A stretch of 64,000 nt of DNA from Gonapodya sp. JEL0774. Lineage: Eukaryota > Monoblepharomycota > Monoblepharidomycetes > Monoblepharidales > Gonapodyaceae. The notes under the pieces were generated by a model. It had not been told where the DNA came from, searched no databases, and worked only from the letters and a program-made list of their open reading frames with translations. Position 1 is the stretch's first letter. Each line of letters begins with the position of its first letter. Location of the stretch: the NCBI GenBank assembly GCA_027604505.1, contig JADIIX010000067.1:1-64000 (forward strand), written 5' to 3'. Below are positions 1 to 9,926 of this stretch, piece after piece. A program made the position numbers and the translations under genes.

Positions 1-1047
1 CACCAGCAGCAGCAAGTTGCATTTCTTTCACAGAACCCCACTCAGAGCTTTGGTGGACTTCAGTTCTTGAATGCCCCACAGTTAGGGGACGTGATCATGA
101 CACAGCAGCAGCAGCAGCTACAACAACAATCACAGATGTTTTTGGTGACGGAGTCAGTGAAGCAACCAATGGCACCACCGCCCCCCGTCAACGCGTCTTT
201 AACCTTGCGTTCAATACGTGCCGCCCGCAGCCAGCAATTGCAGCCGCAACCTATTTCAGTGCAACAGGATCAAATAGCCCAGTCACTCAAACTTGCCGCG
301 CAGCAATCGGTGTCCTTGATGACACAGAATGGAACCATACTGTCAAGCGGTCACGGTCAGTCTGTGAGGCTTGTCCCAGGGTCGACAACCATACCCACAG
401 GGCACGGAAGCATTTTTCTTCAGCCGTCTGGGCAGATAGACTTGAATCAAGGAAATCTGGTTGTGGTGGCTACACCATCAGGTCAAAAGTTTGAGGTGGT
501 GGACCACTCTCTTGATACAGGGAGCTTCAAGCGAAGACGAACCGATCACATCGATTTGAGCATCGCGCCCTCTGCTTCAAACCCGACCATACTTCCGGAT
601 GTGGGACCGCGAAAAGCTTCGTTGACTGTTGGGAAGATAGCCTCACCCACGACTGCAAATGATGCTTCTCAAAACAGCATGGTCTATACCTACATTCAGC
701 AACCGCCGAATCCTCAACCCACATCGGTCATTCATTTTACACCGCAATATCAGAATCAAGGAGTGGGACAGCTCATATCAGCGGGTCAGACAACGGACAT
801 GTTTAATCAGATGCTTGACCCACCGACGTTTCCAGGCTCTCCAGGCGGCCCATTTCTTGCTGCCGCTGCTGCAAGTTCCTCATCGTCACCCTTTTTATTC
901 TCAGGATTGAACGCGCAGCCGCAGAATGGTCAAACCCAATTTTTGACGTATACTCCTGGTGTTCACACACCTACTGGGCAGTCGATCGAACAATACTTAG
1001 TGCCTGGCACTCCAGGAGAGTTTGAAAAGCTTTTCAGGTCCAATTGA
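1..1047 (+). CDS. Glutamine-rich protein, C-terminal part (partial at 5' end)
   Basis: The reading frame is open from the first base and stops at 1045-1047, so this is the 3' part of a longer gene. The visible part is about 348 residues of low-complexity protein: several glutamine runs (window start, and around 100-130), then a Pro/Gln/Ser/Thr-rich region, a basic patch KRRRT near 530-545, an alanine/serine run near 860-890 and a C-terminus ending in FEKLFRSN. Gln-rich tracts plus a KRRR nuclear-localisation-like patch are common in fungal transcription regulators, but no DNA-binding domain is visible here, so a nuclear role is inference only. No intron is needed in this portion. Confidence 0.7.
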   Translation, partial: HQQQQVAFLSQNPTQSFGGLQFLNAPQLGDVIMTQQQQQLQQQSQMFLVTESVKQPMAPPPPVNASLTLRSIRAARSQQLQPQPISVQQDQIAQSLKLAAQQSVSLMTQNGTILSSGHGQSVRLVPGSTTIPTGHGSIFLQPSGQIDLNQGNLVVVATPSGQKFEVVDHSLDTGSFKRRRTDHIDLSIAPSASNPTILPDVGPRKASLTVGKIASPTTANDASQNSMVYTYIQQPPNPQPTSVIHFTPQYQNQGVGQLISAGQTTDMFNQMLDPPTFPGSPGGPFLAAAAASSSSSPFLFSGLNAQPQNGQTQFLTYTPGVHTPTGQSIEQYLVPGTPGEFEKLFRSN

Positions 1048-1278
1048 ATTGTGAGAACCTGGAAGTCATGATGTTGGCTTCTCCATTCCCTATCACATAT
1101 TGCTGTATAACTAGTAACATCACGCTGTTTTGATTAATTGAAGTTTGCTGGTCCGTCATTTCGCGTCCGCTGTTCTCCCATCGAATTTGGCGCTTGAAGG
1201 TCTGTGCTGATTACAGAAGGCCACAGATCACAGCTTGATGATTCTCCTCACTCAACCTCATCTTCTGCGGGGCATCTG

Positions 1279-2544
1279 ATGGGGCGTCTCAAAGATAAAG
1301 TCGCGATCATCACGGGTGGAGGGAAGGGCATTGGGAGAGGAATCGCCCTGGAGTTTGCAAAACAAGGTGAGTACCATTGCAAATTGGTTCTTTTCAGCAT
1401 GTTGCAAGCAGATCCGAGTTTCACAAATGCGATTTCTCAAATTTCATGACTCTATGAAACATTTATTTAGGCGCGAAGGTCATGCTGCTGTCGCGGACTG
1501 AGAAAGACCTGGTATCGGTTGTTAGTGAAATGTTCGTGGCGATGCAGTCCCGACCCGCAACTGCTCCTGAGATACACGTGACAACATCAAAATGAAGTGC
1601 TTTGAATGGCGACATTGCAGACTATGTTGTTGCCGATTGTTCGTGAGTCCCACTGAGTGCCCCGGCCTTTCCCATTTTCACATGTGCCACAAACGATAGA
1701 AAGGAGGGCGACATAGATGCTGGGACTCAGAAAGCCCTGGATTTGTGGGGCACTGTTGATGTCCTCGTTGCAAATCATGGTGAGTGAGGAAACCTAACCC
1801 CAAAGTGGACCCGCACTAACGAAACACGCAGGTATTTATCCTTCCAGTCGACTTGAGGATACCTCGGTCGAATTTTTCGATCAAGTATTCGCCATCAATG
1901 TTCGGGGTGTCTTTCTCGCAGTCCAAAGGTAATTGAACCTTGTTGTTTGCCGCAATATGTGAGTTCTCAATTCATACTCACTGCACGGCCCCGCAAACAT
2001 TCTCTAATTTCCTTCAAGTGTCTTGCCCACCATGACCAAGAACAAAACAGGGAGATTGATCCTGATGTCATCGACCGACGGTTTCATGGGTCCGTAAACT
2101 CATCTTCCTCATCGTATGTATCACGTCCGCATTAGCATCTCAATAGTGCTTCCCCTTTCAACAGCGACTCCAGGCTCCGATATCTACGTAACTTCGAAAC
2201 ACGCGGTTGAAGGGCGGTCAAAATCCTTTGCTGCTGAACTTACTCGTTACAAAGACATAACCTGCAACGTCGTGCAACCAGGTTGGATCCACACACCCGG
2301 CATCGAGGCGGCCACTGGCACACCAGAAGAGCTCGACGCGGTGCTCAAGACGGTCCCGGTGGGCTTTCCAGGAGAGCCGAAAGACGTGGCAAACGCATGT
2401 GTATTTCTGGCAAGCGAGGAGTCGAGGTACATGACGGGCAAAAGCATATGCCTCGACGGCGGACTGTCATCTTCGAGTGAGCTGTGGACACTTACGCATC
2501 AAGCATCACCAATGCCAAAACCGTCGCTTTTCGTTTTTTTTTAA
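1279..2544 (+). CDS. Short-chain dehydrogenase/reductase (SDR), multi-exon
   Basis: A classical SDR oxidoreductase of unknown substrate, using NAD(P)H. The ATG at 1279 opens [15 protein letters not shown], and the cofactor motif TGGGKGIG follows. After introns come the adenine-site region VVADCS, VLVANHG (the NAG-type motif), [10 protein letters not shown], the catalytic serine in LMSSTDG and the YVTSK active site (Tyr-x3-Lys). The C-terminal part [12 protein letters not shown] and GKSICLDGG is typical of the family. Clear introns lie at 1367-1470 and around 1634-1690, 1779-1831, 1930-2020 and 2088-2160. The stretch 1500-1630 is hard to splice: one phase-consistent solution uses a donor near 1530 and an acceptor near 1620, so no frameshift is needed. 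The end after GGLSSSS is uncertain; a further intron could replace the Pro/Lys/Phe tail ending at 2544. Confidence 0.85.
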
Positions 2545-2811
2545 CGATGATCAAGTTCGCGCAGACACGCATTGGAAAGATGTGACACGACCTGGTCAAC
2601 CCATCACCACTATCAACAGATGACGTGTTCCTTCCTCTGAAGCACGAGACATGCTATTGGACATCTAAGAGAGTAGGGCTCATGAGATGCGTTCTGCCTT
2701 CAGTGTCGTACGGACTTCTGGAAATTCATCTGATGCGCTGCTTTGTGGTTTCTCGGTCTCTTGGGGCGATATGAAAATTCAGCCATATGTACAAAATGAG
2801 CATGTTTTGAA

Positions 2812-4509
2812 TTATTTGGCTGCTGCTGCGACAAGCAGCGATACCGGTGCATCTCCCAAGTTCTTGTATGTCGCGGCGGTACCCACGGTCCCATTCGCAT
2901 TACCGCACACCTTGCCATCAAAATCGCACCCTACTTTATCCGACAAGACCGTTTTGAAGATTTCGAATGGGCAATCCGTGATGGTACATCCCGGTACCAC
3001 GATAGGTACCTCGTTGTGCAGGACGCGGACCACATAGTCTGCTGGACCCATTCCGCAGTTCTGAAGCTCAAAGATTACATTTGCGGCAAATGGAGAGGCG
3101 GCAGAGTATCGGAGCTTGCGATTCGCGATTTGTGCAGCGGTGAAGTTGGGATTGAGAACCTCACGGTCGAACAGACCGAGTGCGACAAGGAGCGGTGCCA
3201 CGGTTTCTTCGTGTGCGAAGCGGAAGACCGCGGTTGGTGCGGTGGAATTGCATCCGTATGTCGATGCGTTGATCATGCTCTCCATGTTCTGCACGAAGGT
3301 GGTGATGAGGCTGCAGGTGAGAACGTTGTTGATTTCGAGAGCGTACATTTCGTTGACATCATTGCCAAGGTCTTGCTGAAAGTCGTACGCAGCCAGCTCA
3401 TCGTCCGTGAAGAGCGAACAGATACCGTCTGTTTTACCCTGAAGCGTGTTTTCAAATGAGCACAAACTGAACAGGGCGGTAACGTCGGTAACGGTGATGT
3501 TTGCACCGATAAGAGACCCAATGCGCTGTGCGATTGGCGGAAACGTTGCCGCAGCGTACACTTGATCCTGCAAGTTGTTCGCCTTTGCGATGTTGCTGGC
3601 ATTCGCGTAGGCCGCGCAAGCATCGAAAGGTCGAAGCTCGGCGTCCAGAGTCTGTGGGGCGATGGCGTCGCGCATGTGGGATTTGGCGATAGCGGCGTCA
3701 CCTGGACGGTCAGAGTACAACGAGTCGGCAAAACTGTCACCGCTGGAGATGACGCGAGAGGAATTGGTGGATTTCCAGCTCGTGAGGTTTACAGAGGCAA
3801 AAAGATTGACAGGGTAGTTGGTTTTGATGCGGTTGGCGAGGCCAGCGTGGTCGTTTGCTCCCTTAGCAGCATCGCAACTGAGGATGTAACTGAAGAGAAG
3901 CCGAGGAATTTATGAACTTACCTGAAGAGTGAGCAAGCCTTGGTTGGTGCTGCTGCTAGGGATTGAAATGTTGGCGAGCCACCCGAAGTTGGGGTTTGTG
4001 GGAGGACTGGCGGCAAGCTTTTGCTGGAGAGCGATGTGGGTTTTGACGTCTCCTGAAGAATGCAGAGATTATTATGTTTCTGACCCAAAGAATTTCTCAG
4101 CGTTCATATGTACCGTTGGTTGGATTTCGACTGCCGTGCCTGGCAAGCATTTGTACCTGCACAACGGGGCACTGTGGTGAAAAATGCTGTTTTGGAACAG
4201 GGTAGCGTGACTTCGCGCTGGCCACGATTGTTCGGTTCGGGTTTGTAGAGACAATCGGCAGGTGAACATCCAGAGTAGCCTGAATAGGGGAAATAGCTGC
4301 AACGCCAATAGGAGACGAAAAGGGTGACAGGCAGTGCAAGTTGCGCTCGCGTGGCTGATTTCGGCATAGAACGTGAATCATAGCGAGACGCCATTTGAAG
4401 AAGAGTGCAAAGGAACACGCACTGCAACTGGTGCACCGCCCGCGAGAGACGGGTAGAGAATCAAGGCGGAAACGATTGTAACGGAGAGCAAAAAAGAGAA
4501 AGCCTTCAT
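2812..4509 (-). CDS. Secreted histidine acid phosphatase (MINPP/phytase-like)
   Basis: A clade-2 histidine phosphatase, the family that removes phosphates from inositol phosphates or other organic phosphates. The start at 4509 gives a signal peptide (MKAFSFLLSVTIVSALILYP). The catalytic motif is MLARHGSRNPT near 4100-4140, and the distal acid motif is HEETVAPLLVALGLF near 3180-3230, as in multiple inositol polyphosphate phosphatase. Many cysteines and N-x-S/T sites fit a secreted glycoprotein. Introns are inferred at about 4370-4405 (roughly 35 nt), 4045-4105 and 3880-3920; the last exon runs to 2812 and ends in a short alanine stretch. It is convergent with the SDR gene. Substrate is not shown by the sequence; clade membership rests on the RHG and HE motifs. 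Confidence 0.88.
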
Positions 4510-6563
4510 GTCGCTCGTGGGAGACGGTGGAAATATTATGTGAAACAGATTTTCATTTGGCTTCAGGTTCAAGATCGGTGCCGTGATCTCCGAGGATCCT
4601 CAATCTTGCGGGGAACCGGACTACTAACACAAATTCATGCTCTTCAACGATTACTTTATCGGGTCATGTCAGTCATGACAAAATTTCGAGTTTGCATAGT
4701 CCGCTGACGCCGGCAAACATATTTTTTTGGGTGAGAACGTGAACGATCCCTTTATGTAACATATCACATAATGTCTGCTCTGAGCTCTCAAAGATAGAAT
4801 AGCAGCTAGAAAGACAGTGTGTCTGTGCCTTCGGACAGTCGGGGAGACTGGCGCTCAACTTGAAATTGAGTCATCTAAGGCTACAGGGACCATTTCACGT
4901 GGATGATGACTGGGTGGAATAAATTTCTTGAAGTATCATTGTCACAGCAGATCAAGCAGCACAGCAAACAGGCAACTACGGTCAACATATCTTATCTTGA
5001 GACTCGGGTGAGTCGCTCACGCCGCCCTGATGCTGGTTGTACATACTGCAGGATTCTTGCCCCGATCTGGCTGTCAAGAGGGCCCGAGACACGGACCGGA
5101 GATTCAAGGACATTAAAGTCATACAATTGACGGCGGGAGAGTGTTGGTAAGCTCTCACCGACGACTTTTCCGGGATTCCACGGTTGAGAGGTGTTTGCTT
5201 CAATCGCACACAGTTTCACGCGACTGCAGCTCAAAATGGACAAATCCCAAGCTCTAGCAGCTGACCCTGAGCCCACCAGCCGCCATGCATTTTTTGATGT
5301 AACAACAGGAAAACAAAAACACCATCTACAGAGAGACAAGCGAACACAAGCCGAGAAGACCCCACAGGCACAGTTGCGAAGTCCATACAAAAAAAAAACC
5401 CGAGGCATCGCTCCGACTGAGACGACGTTGGCGAGAATGTGAGGAAGGGTCCGGGGGAGCCAGCCCCCACTCCGAGGTGCACGGGCCCGTCCAAAGCGAC
5501 ACCCCTTCATGCCGTCGCTCCAATACAAACCGCACGACGCCTGCAAATCATTCGCATCCCAAACTTCAAATTTCGACTAGCCCGGCTTGACTTCGCGATT
5601 TTCACTTCAATACATACAATACTTCTCAATGGCGTGATTTTTCTCAGCGCCGTGAATGAAATTGGGCTTGGATTGGTTGCAGCGACTGAGGGAACGTCGT
5701 TCGAGCTCAATGGATTCCGACACTCTGGGGCGCTCGGAATCGATGCAGTAGACGGCATTAGGACGTTTCGGCCATGATGGACATTGAGAGGGACAAATTT
5801 TTGTCAGCAATGCAAATGGGTCACGATCAACCTGTGCGCGAGTTTATTTGAGGGAGCAACCCCGCCTACAGCGGACCTTCTGGAAGTCAATGAAAGCCTT
5901 GTATACCTGGAGCTTTCATCTATCTTTGAATGAACGCGGACCCTTCCTGGCCATGCTCTGCGACTTCCTTCGTCTTTGAATCTGAGACTCGCTCGAGTGC
6001 CGAGAATATCCTGTTTTTGTCTACAGTTGTCGATGAATAATCAAGGGTCCAACGAGATGACAAAGGAGCACGTGCGGATGGTAGTAGTGTGAGGTAGGCC
6101 GTATGAGTGACTCGCCTAGGTGTTGGCCGCGATGTATTGCACCACTGACGTCTACCAACGCGATAGAAATCCAGACATAGTAGCCGTCAAGATTAGGTTC
6201 TTTGGTGAATGATGGCTATTGATAGAATGTTTCTGCCTTCTCAGCAGCGTGACATGCACATCTAGCAGTCGGAACCTCTTTACATAATTGAGCTCATGAG
6301 GTTCAAATAAACTGCAGTTCAGGTTTTTCAGAAGCAGTCGGTTGCTAGCTTGCATGGAAAGAGTCATTCCCACTATCTCCCTTTTGGCTTTGTGAGCCGG
6401 ACAGGCTCTCGGCGTCCCCTCCCATTCTCTTCCACTCTTCAGGCAGCTTGGCCACTCAAGGAATACATCTGGATATACATCAAATCATGTCAGACAGCTG
6501 TTCAGAGTGAAGTACATCAGTCGCCTCGTCGCTGCCGATTTCAGCCTTGGCTGCGGTGAGGCG
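4510..6563. other. About 2 kb intergenic region, no recognised gene
   Basis: No stretch reads as a known protein. The longest open frame is on the minus strand at 4992-5546 (184 codons, Cys/Ser/Arg-rich, no homology visible). It overlaps equally long frames on both strands, so it looks like chance. The region holds the promoter of the phosphatase at its left end and the 3' flank of the ankyrin gene at its right end. No tRNA-like B-box with a matching A-box was seen. Confidence 0.5.
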
Positions 6564-7424
6564 TCAATGCACTCGCAGGAACTCCAAAACGTCCACATGT
6601 CCAAAGATTTCTGCGTCCTCGAGCGCTTGCTCCTTGAGCGGTGTGTTTGGTTCAGAATCGGCACCATTCTCCAGCAAAAACTTCACCATCTCAAGGCAGC
6701 CCGCCCATACCGCGGTCCAAAGCGCCTGGTTCAGGTCCAAAGGCACGTCTGCTCCGTGAGCAACAAGCACTTTTGCAACGTACACCTGCGAATTTTCGGC
6801 AGCCACGACCAACGCACGGTCAATGAGACCATTCCGCCCCGCACCATGATTCAACAGCAGTTGCACGAGCTCCACGTTGCCGTTCTCCACGCACATGGTG
6901 AGGGCCCGGCCATGTGGATCGATAACGTCCGCACCCTTGTCCAGCAGCAGCCTCGCAATCTCGAGTCTCCCTCTTCCCCCTTCGCATGCATAGAATAGGG
7001 GAAATCCCTGGAGGCGCGACGCATCGCCCTGAGGCTTTGCACCCAGTTCAAGCAGAGCACATACGCTCTCTAAGTTACCGACAAACGCAGCTGCTTCAAG
7101 AGGGGTCAAGCTGACATCTAGCATCACAAAGTATGCGAAGCATAAATCCACGTTCACACTTGGATCGTACCGCCGAAGTCGCTCGTGGATGGCCTGGATG
7201 ACCAGGTGCTGCCCAGGTTCACTCCTGTACGACTCGTATACGAGCGATTCTTTCAGAGACGCGTAGTAGGTGATGGCTCGCGTAGCGATACTATCGGGGG
7301 TTTGAAAAATGGCAAACATTGTTTTGTTCAGGGCATCCGATGGCAATCCAAGTCGGAATGGGAGATAATTTCCGATAAGGAGGATTACTTCTGTCGGCAG
7401 GTCGGAGAGATTCGTGAATGGCAT
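6564..7424 (-). CDS. F-box-like plus ankyrin-repeat protein
   Basis: A single-exon protein of 286 residues. The first in-frame ATG is at 7424; the upstream extension has only a TTG. The N-terminus, NLSDLPTEVILLIGNYLP, is a short F-box-like helix (LP-x-E-x(2)-x-I-x-x-L). From about residue 95 on there are five or six ankyrin repeats, recognisable by TPLEAAAFVGNLESVCALLE, IARLLLDKGADV, ELVQLLLNHGA, VAKVLVAHGADV and EMVKFLLENGAD. Known F-box/ankyrin proteins act as substrate adaptors for SCF ubiquitin ligases, so a protein-binding adaptor role is likely, but the F-box is minimal and Skp1 binding is inference. The gene is divergent from the dioxygenase gene at 7796, with about 370 bp between them. 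Confidence 0.8.
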   Translation of the reverse strand: MPFTNLSDLPTEVILLIGNYLPFRLGLPSDALNKTMFAIFQTPDSIATRAITYYASLKESLVYESYRSEPGQHLVIQAIHERLRRYDPSVNVDLCFAYFVMLDVSLTPLEAAAFVGNLESVCALLELGAKPQGDASRLQGFPLFYACEGGRGRLEIARLLLDKGADVIDPHGRALTMCVENGNVELVQLLLNHGAGRNGLIDRALVVAAENSQVYVAKVLVAHGADVPLDLNQALWTAVWAGCLEMVKFLLENGADSEPNTPLKEQALEDAEIFGHVDVLEFLRVH

Positions 7425-7795
7425 GTCTAAGGGTATTTGCTCGATTGAGCTGAAATGACAGCGGAAACGCTTCGAATGCGCGGGCGGCAAGGCAGCGGTA
7501 CGATATAGTTGGGTTGAGGTGTACCGGGAATGACGGCGTGAGGGCGCAAGAGAGAATTAATTGGGCAAGGGTCTGAGTGTAGTTTGCGGCGTATGTGCTG
7601 CTTGACTGCCGGGTTGTTCAAGTTTATGTACAGTGCTCCCCATATGAAAATGCCGACGTATCTCACGGAATCCCAGCTCGAACAAGTAACGTAGACCACG
7701 TACGCGCTTTGCCGTGACAGCCACCAACTCTCGCTTGTGCCGTTTCTGTAGTTCGATCGCGATGGTGATTACAGAAATGACTTCCCGAGCGTTAG
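7425..7795. promoter_or_regulatory. Shared divergent promoter region
   Basis: A 371-bp gap between the start codons of the F-box/ankyrin gene (minus) and the PhyH-family gene (plus). It must hold both core promoters. No specific TATA element or operator could be assigned by eye. An alternative upstream start for the PhyH gene may lie inside it. Confidence 0.4.
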
Positions 7796-9230
7796 ATGAC
7801 TGGGTCGCTCACTCTCGACCTTACGCGCTCTGGTTATGTTTTGTTTCAACTGGCAAATTCAGGCTTTCTTGTGATCTCTGGTTTCCTTTCGGAGAAGGAG
7901 TGTGACGAGCTCCGACATGAGGCGGACCGATTGATCGACGAGGAGCTGGATTTGAAAGAGCATCCAGGGACACGATTCACGACAGTGGATCAGGTACGTG
8001 GGATCAATGGTCGGGATGGATGTCTTATCCCAGCACGGTTGATGACCAAGATGAGTCACTCCTTTGGTTCGTCGTAATTGCAAACTAGGATGCTCCAGAC
8101 TCCCAAACATCGGACGTCTACTTTATGACTTCTGGCGACAAAGTTCGCTTCTTTCTCGAACCCCTCGCCGTCGACCCTGTCGGCAAGAAGCTCCTTGTTC
8201 CCTCTAAGCGACAGGCAGTGAACAAAATCGGACACGCACTGCACACACTCAACCCAGCCTATCGCCGAGTATCCACACGACCAGAGATTAAGAGCATCGC
8301 ACGGGACTTGGGATTCCAAGACCCGGTGTTAGTTCAGTCCATGGCCATTCTGAAACCACCAGCAGTTGGCGGTGAAGTATCGTCACACCAAGATGCAAGT
8401 TTTCTGAGCACAAAGCCAGTCGAAACGTGTGTGGGATTTTGGTGGCCGATGGAGAGGGCCGAGAAGGGCAATGGGTGTTTGTGGGTGCTGCCAGGTTCAC
8501 ACAAAGGTGAGAACGCAGTGGGGAGGGAGCAAGGGCGCTGAGGGGAGGTCGGGTTTCTCTATGTCTCTTTGGTATCAGTGCCTTTCCATTTGGTGATTAA
8601 ACTTCATATTTGACCATCTTTCGAATGTCTTAGTGTTCCCCATAACCCGGCACCTCTCGCGCACCAAGCCAGGCGCTCTTACTTCACGTATGGTGCCCAC
8701 CGGTGCCATCGAACCACCTCCACCCCGTGATGACGAATGGATACCCGTGGAGATCGACGCCGGTGAGGGAACGCTTCTCAAAGTATGTGCACCACCATTG
8801 AAGAGTACCAATGAAACTCGGAAAACTTTAAGGTACACTCGTCCTCATCCACGGAAAGCTAGTTCACAAGAGTGAGGCCAATACTTCGAAGCGTTCTCGA
8901 TATGCATACAGTGGGTCTCGTGGGCCGTGATTAGACAACCTGCACAGCGTGGACCTCTACCCCCTCCTTGTTTTAAACCTCCAATCCCTTCATCGCTTCA
9001 TTCTTCAAGCTTTCCACGTCGCAGAGGACGGCACGCGTGCAAAATGGAACGAACTGAATTGGTGGGTCAGGGCCATGGGGGGACGAAGGAAACAGTCTGA
9101 GACCGTTGTGGTGACACTCTCGTTATGCGTACATTTATACAAATCATACCCAATCCCCCACAACTTTGTCCTCAGGTTACAACCTACGTCAGAGACTCCC
9201 TTCACCCGGTTATATGAGTTCACCCAATGA
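7796..9230 (+). CDS. Phytanoyl-CoA dioxygenase (PhyH) family protein
   Basis: An Fe(II)/2-oxoglutarate-dependent oxygenase resembling PHYHD1. Six exons join in phase: 7796-7993, 8089-8506, 8634-8762, 8833-8910, 9010-9061 and 9176-9230, giving 309 residues. N-terminal SGFLVISGFLSEKECDELR is the family's opening helix. The iron ligands appear as H-x-D in SSHQDASF (about residues 165-167) and the distal histidine in VLIHGKLVHKSE (about residue 255 or 260). GFWWPMERA and LWVLPGSHK are also typical. The C-terminus WLQPTSETPFTRLYEFTQ fits PhyH-domain proteins. The exact start is less certain because the first 20 residues are unusual. The substrate is not deducible; plant and fungal relatives include enzymes of unknown substrate as well as phytanoyl-CoA hydroxylases. 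Confidence 0.9.
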
Positions 9231-9926
9231 CATAATGTGTTTGAATCTAACATACTGGCAACATCCCGCAACTTTGTGAATGAGATGTATCATTGGATAG
9301 AGTGTGATGCTTTTATTCAAAGAAACTCGAGTATTGGTGGCTTTCGAAAAAGGTCCTTTTGCGGCACAGACCAGACCTTCCCAGCCTGGTGCCCCGATAT
9401 ACCAGCTCCTCCCTTATCCAACACGCCCGCCGCTGAGAAGACCGAATCTTTGATATTATTTGGGGCGATTGTCAGGAAGACTAGGCCGAGAGTTTCGGTT
9501 CTCGCTCCGGGTTCTGATTGGCTGCAGAGGCGGAAATTGGACGGACACCACAAAGGGGTCGAAAACAACAGGGAAGGCGGGAACGCTTCAGGTGAGCTTT
9601 TTCTATGCCAAAAACTGGTTCGTACTTGGCTGATTGGAGCCATCTGCCGTATCGTCCGCTTTTGGACTTCATTTTATCTCGGGATCCATGCCTTATATCC
9701 CACACTCACGACATGCGCCACCTATGCGTTGTCGCGACGACTATTGACTCGAAATAATTGCTAATTTTTCAAACGAAAATCTTGGAATCGCTGCCGATGG
9801 GGAACTGGATTGGCTGGGTGCGTCTGGTCTTTGTGTGATAATATCGTCACAAAGAACCTTCAGGTGGATATCTAGTCTCAACGTGGAACCGGAGCTCGGG
9901 ACTGCGTGTGACAGCTGCATCAGCAC
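9231..9926. other. Intergenic region, no gene seen
   Basis: About 700 bp between the PhyH gene and the large disordered-protein gene, both on plus. Open frames here are short and overlap on both strands. It presumably contains the terminator of the first and the promoter and 5' UTR of the second. Confidence 0.5.

Noticed and set aside
1500-1635. Apparent frameshift in the SDR gene
   Set aside because: A phase-consistent intron from about 1530 to about 1620 restores the VVADCS frame, so a frameshift is not required, although the exact splice is unsure.
3016-3459. 147-codon plus-strand frame opposite the phosphatase
   Set aside because: It lies antisense to the confidently assigned phosphatase exon and shows no independent protein features.
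4992-5546. 184-codon minus-strand open frame
   Set aside because: No family resemblance, Cys/Ser/Arg-biased composition, and equally long frames overlap it on both strands; more likely chance.
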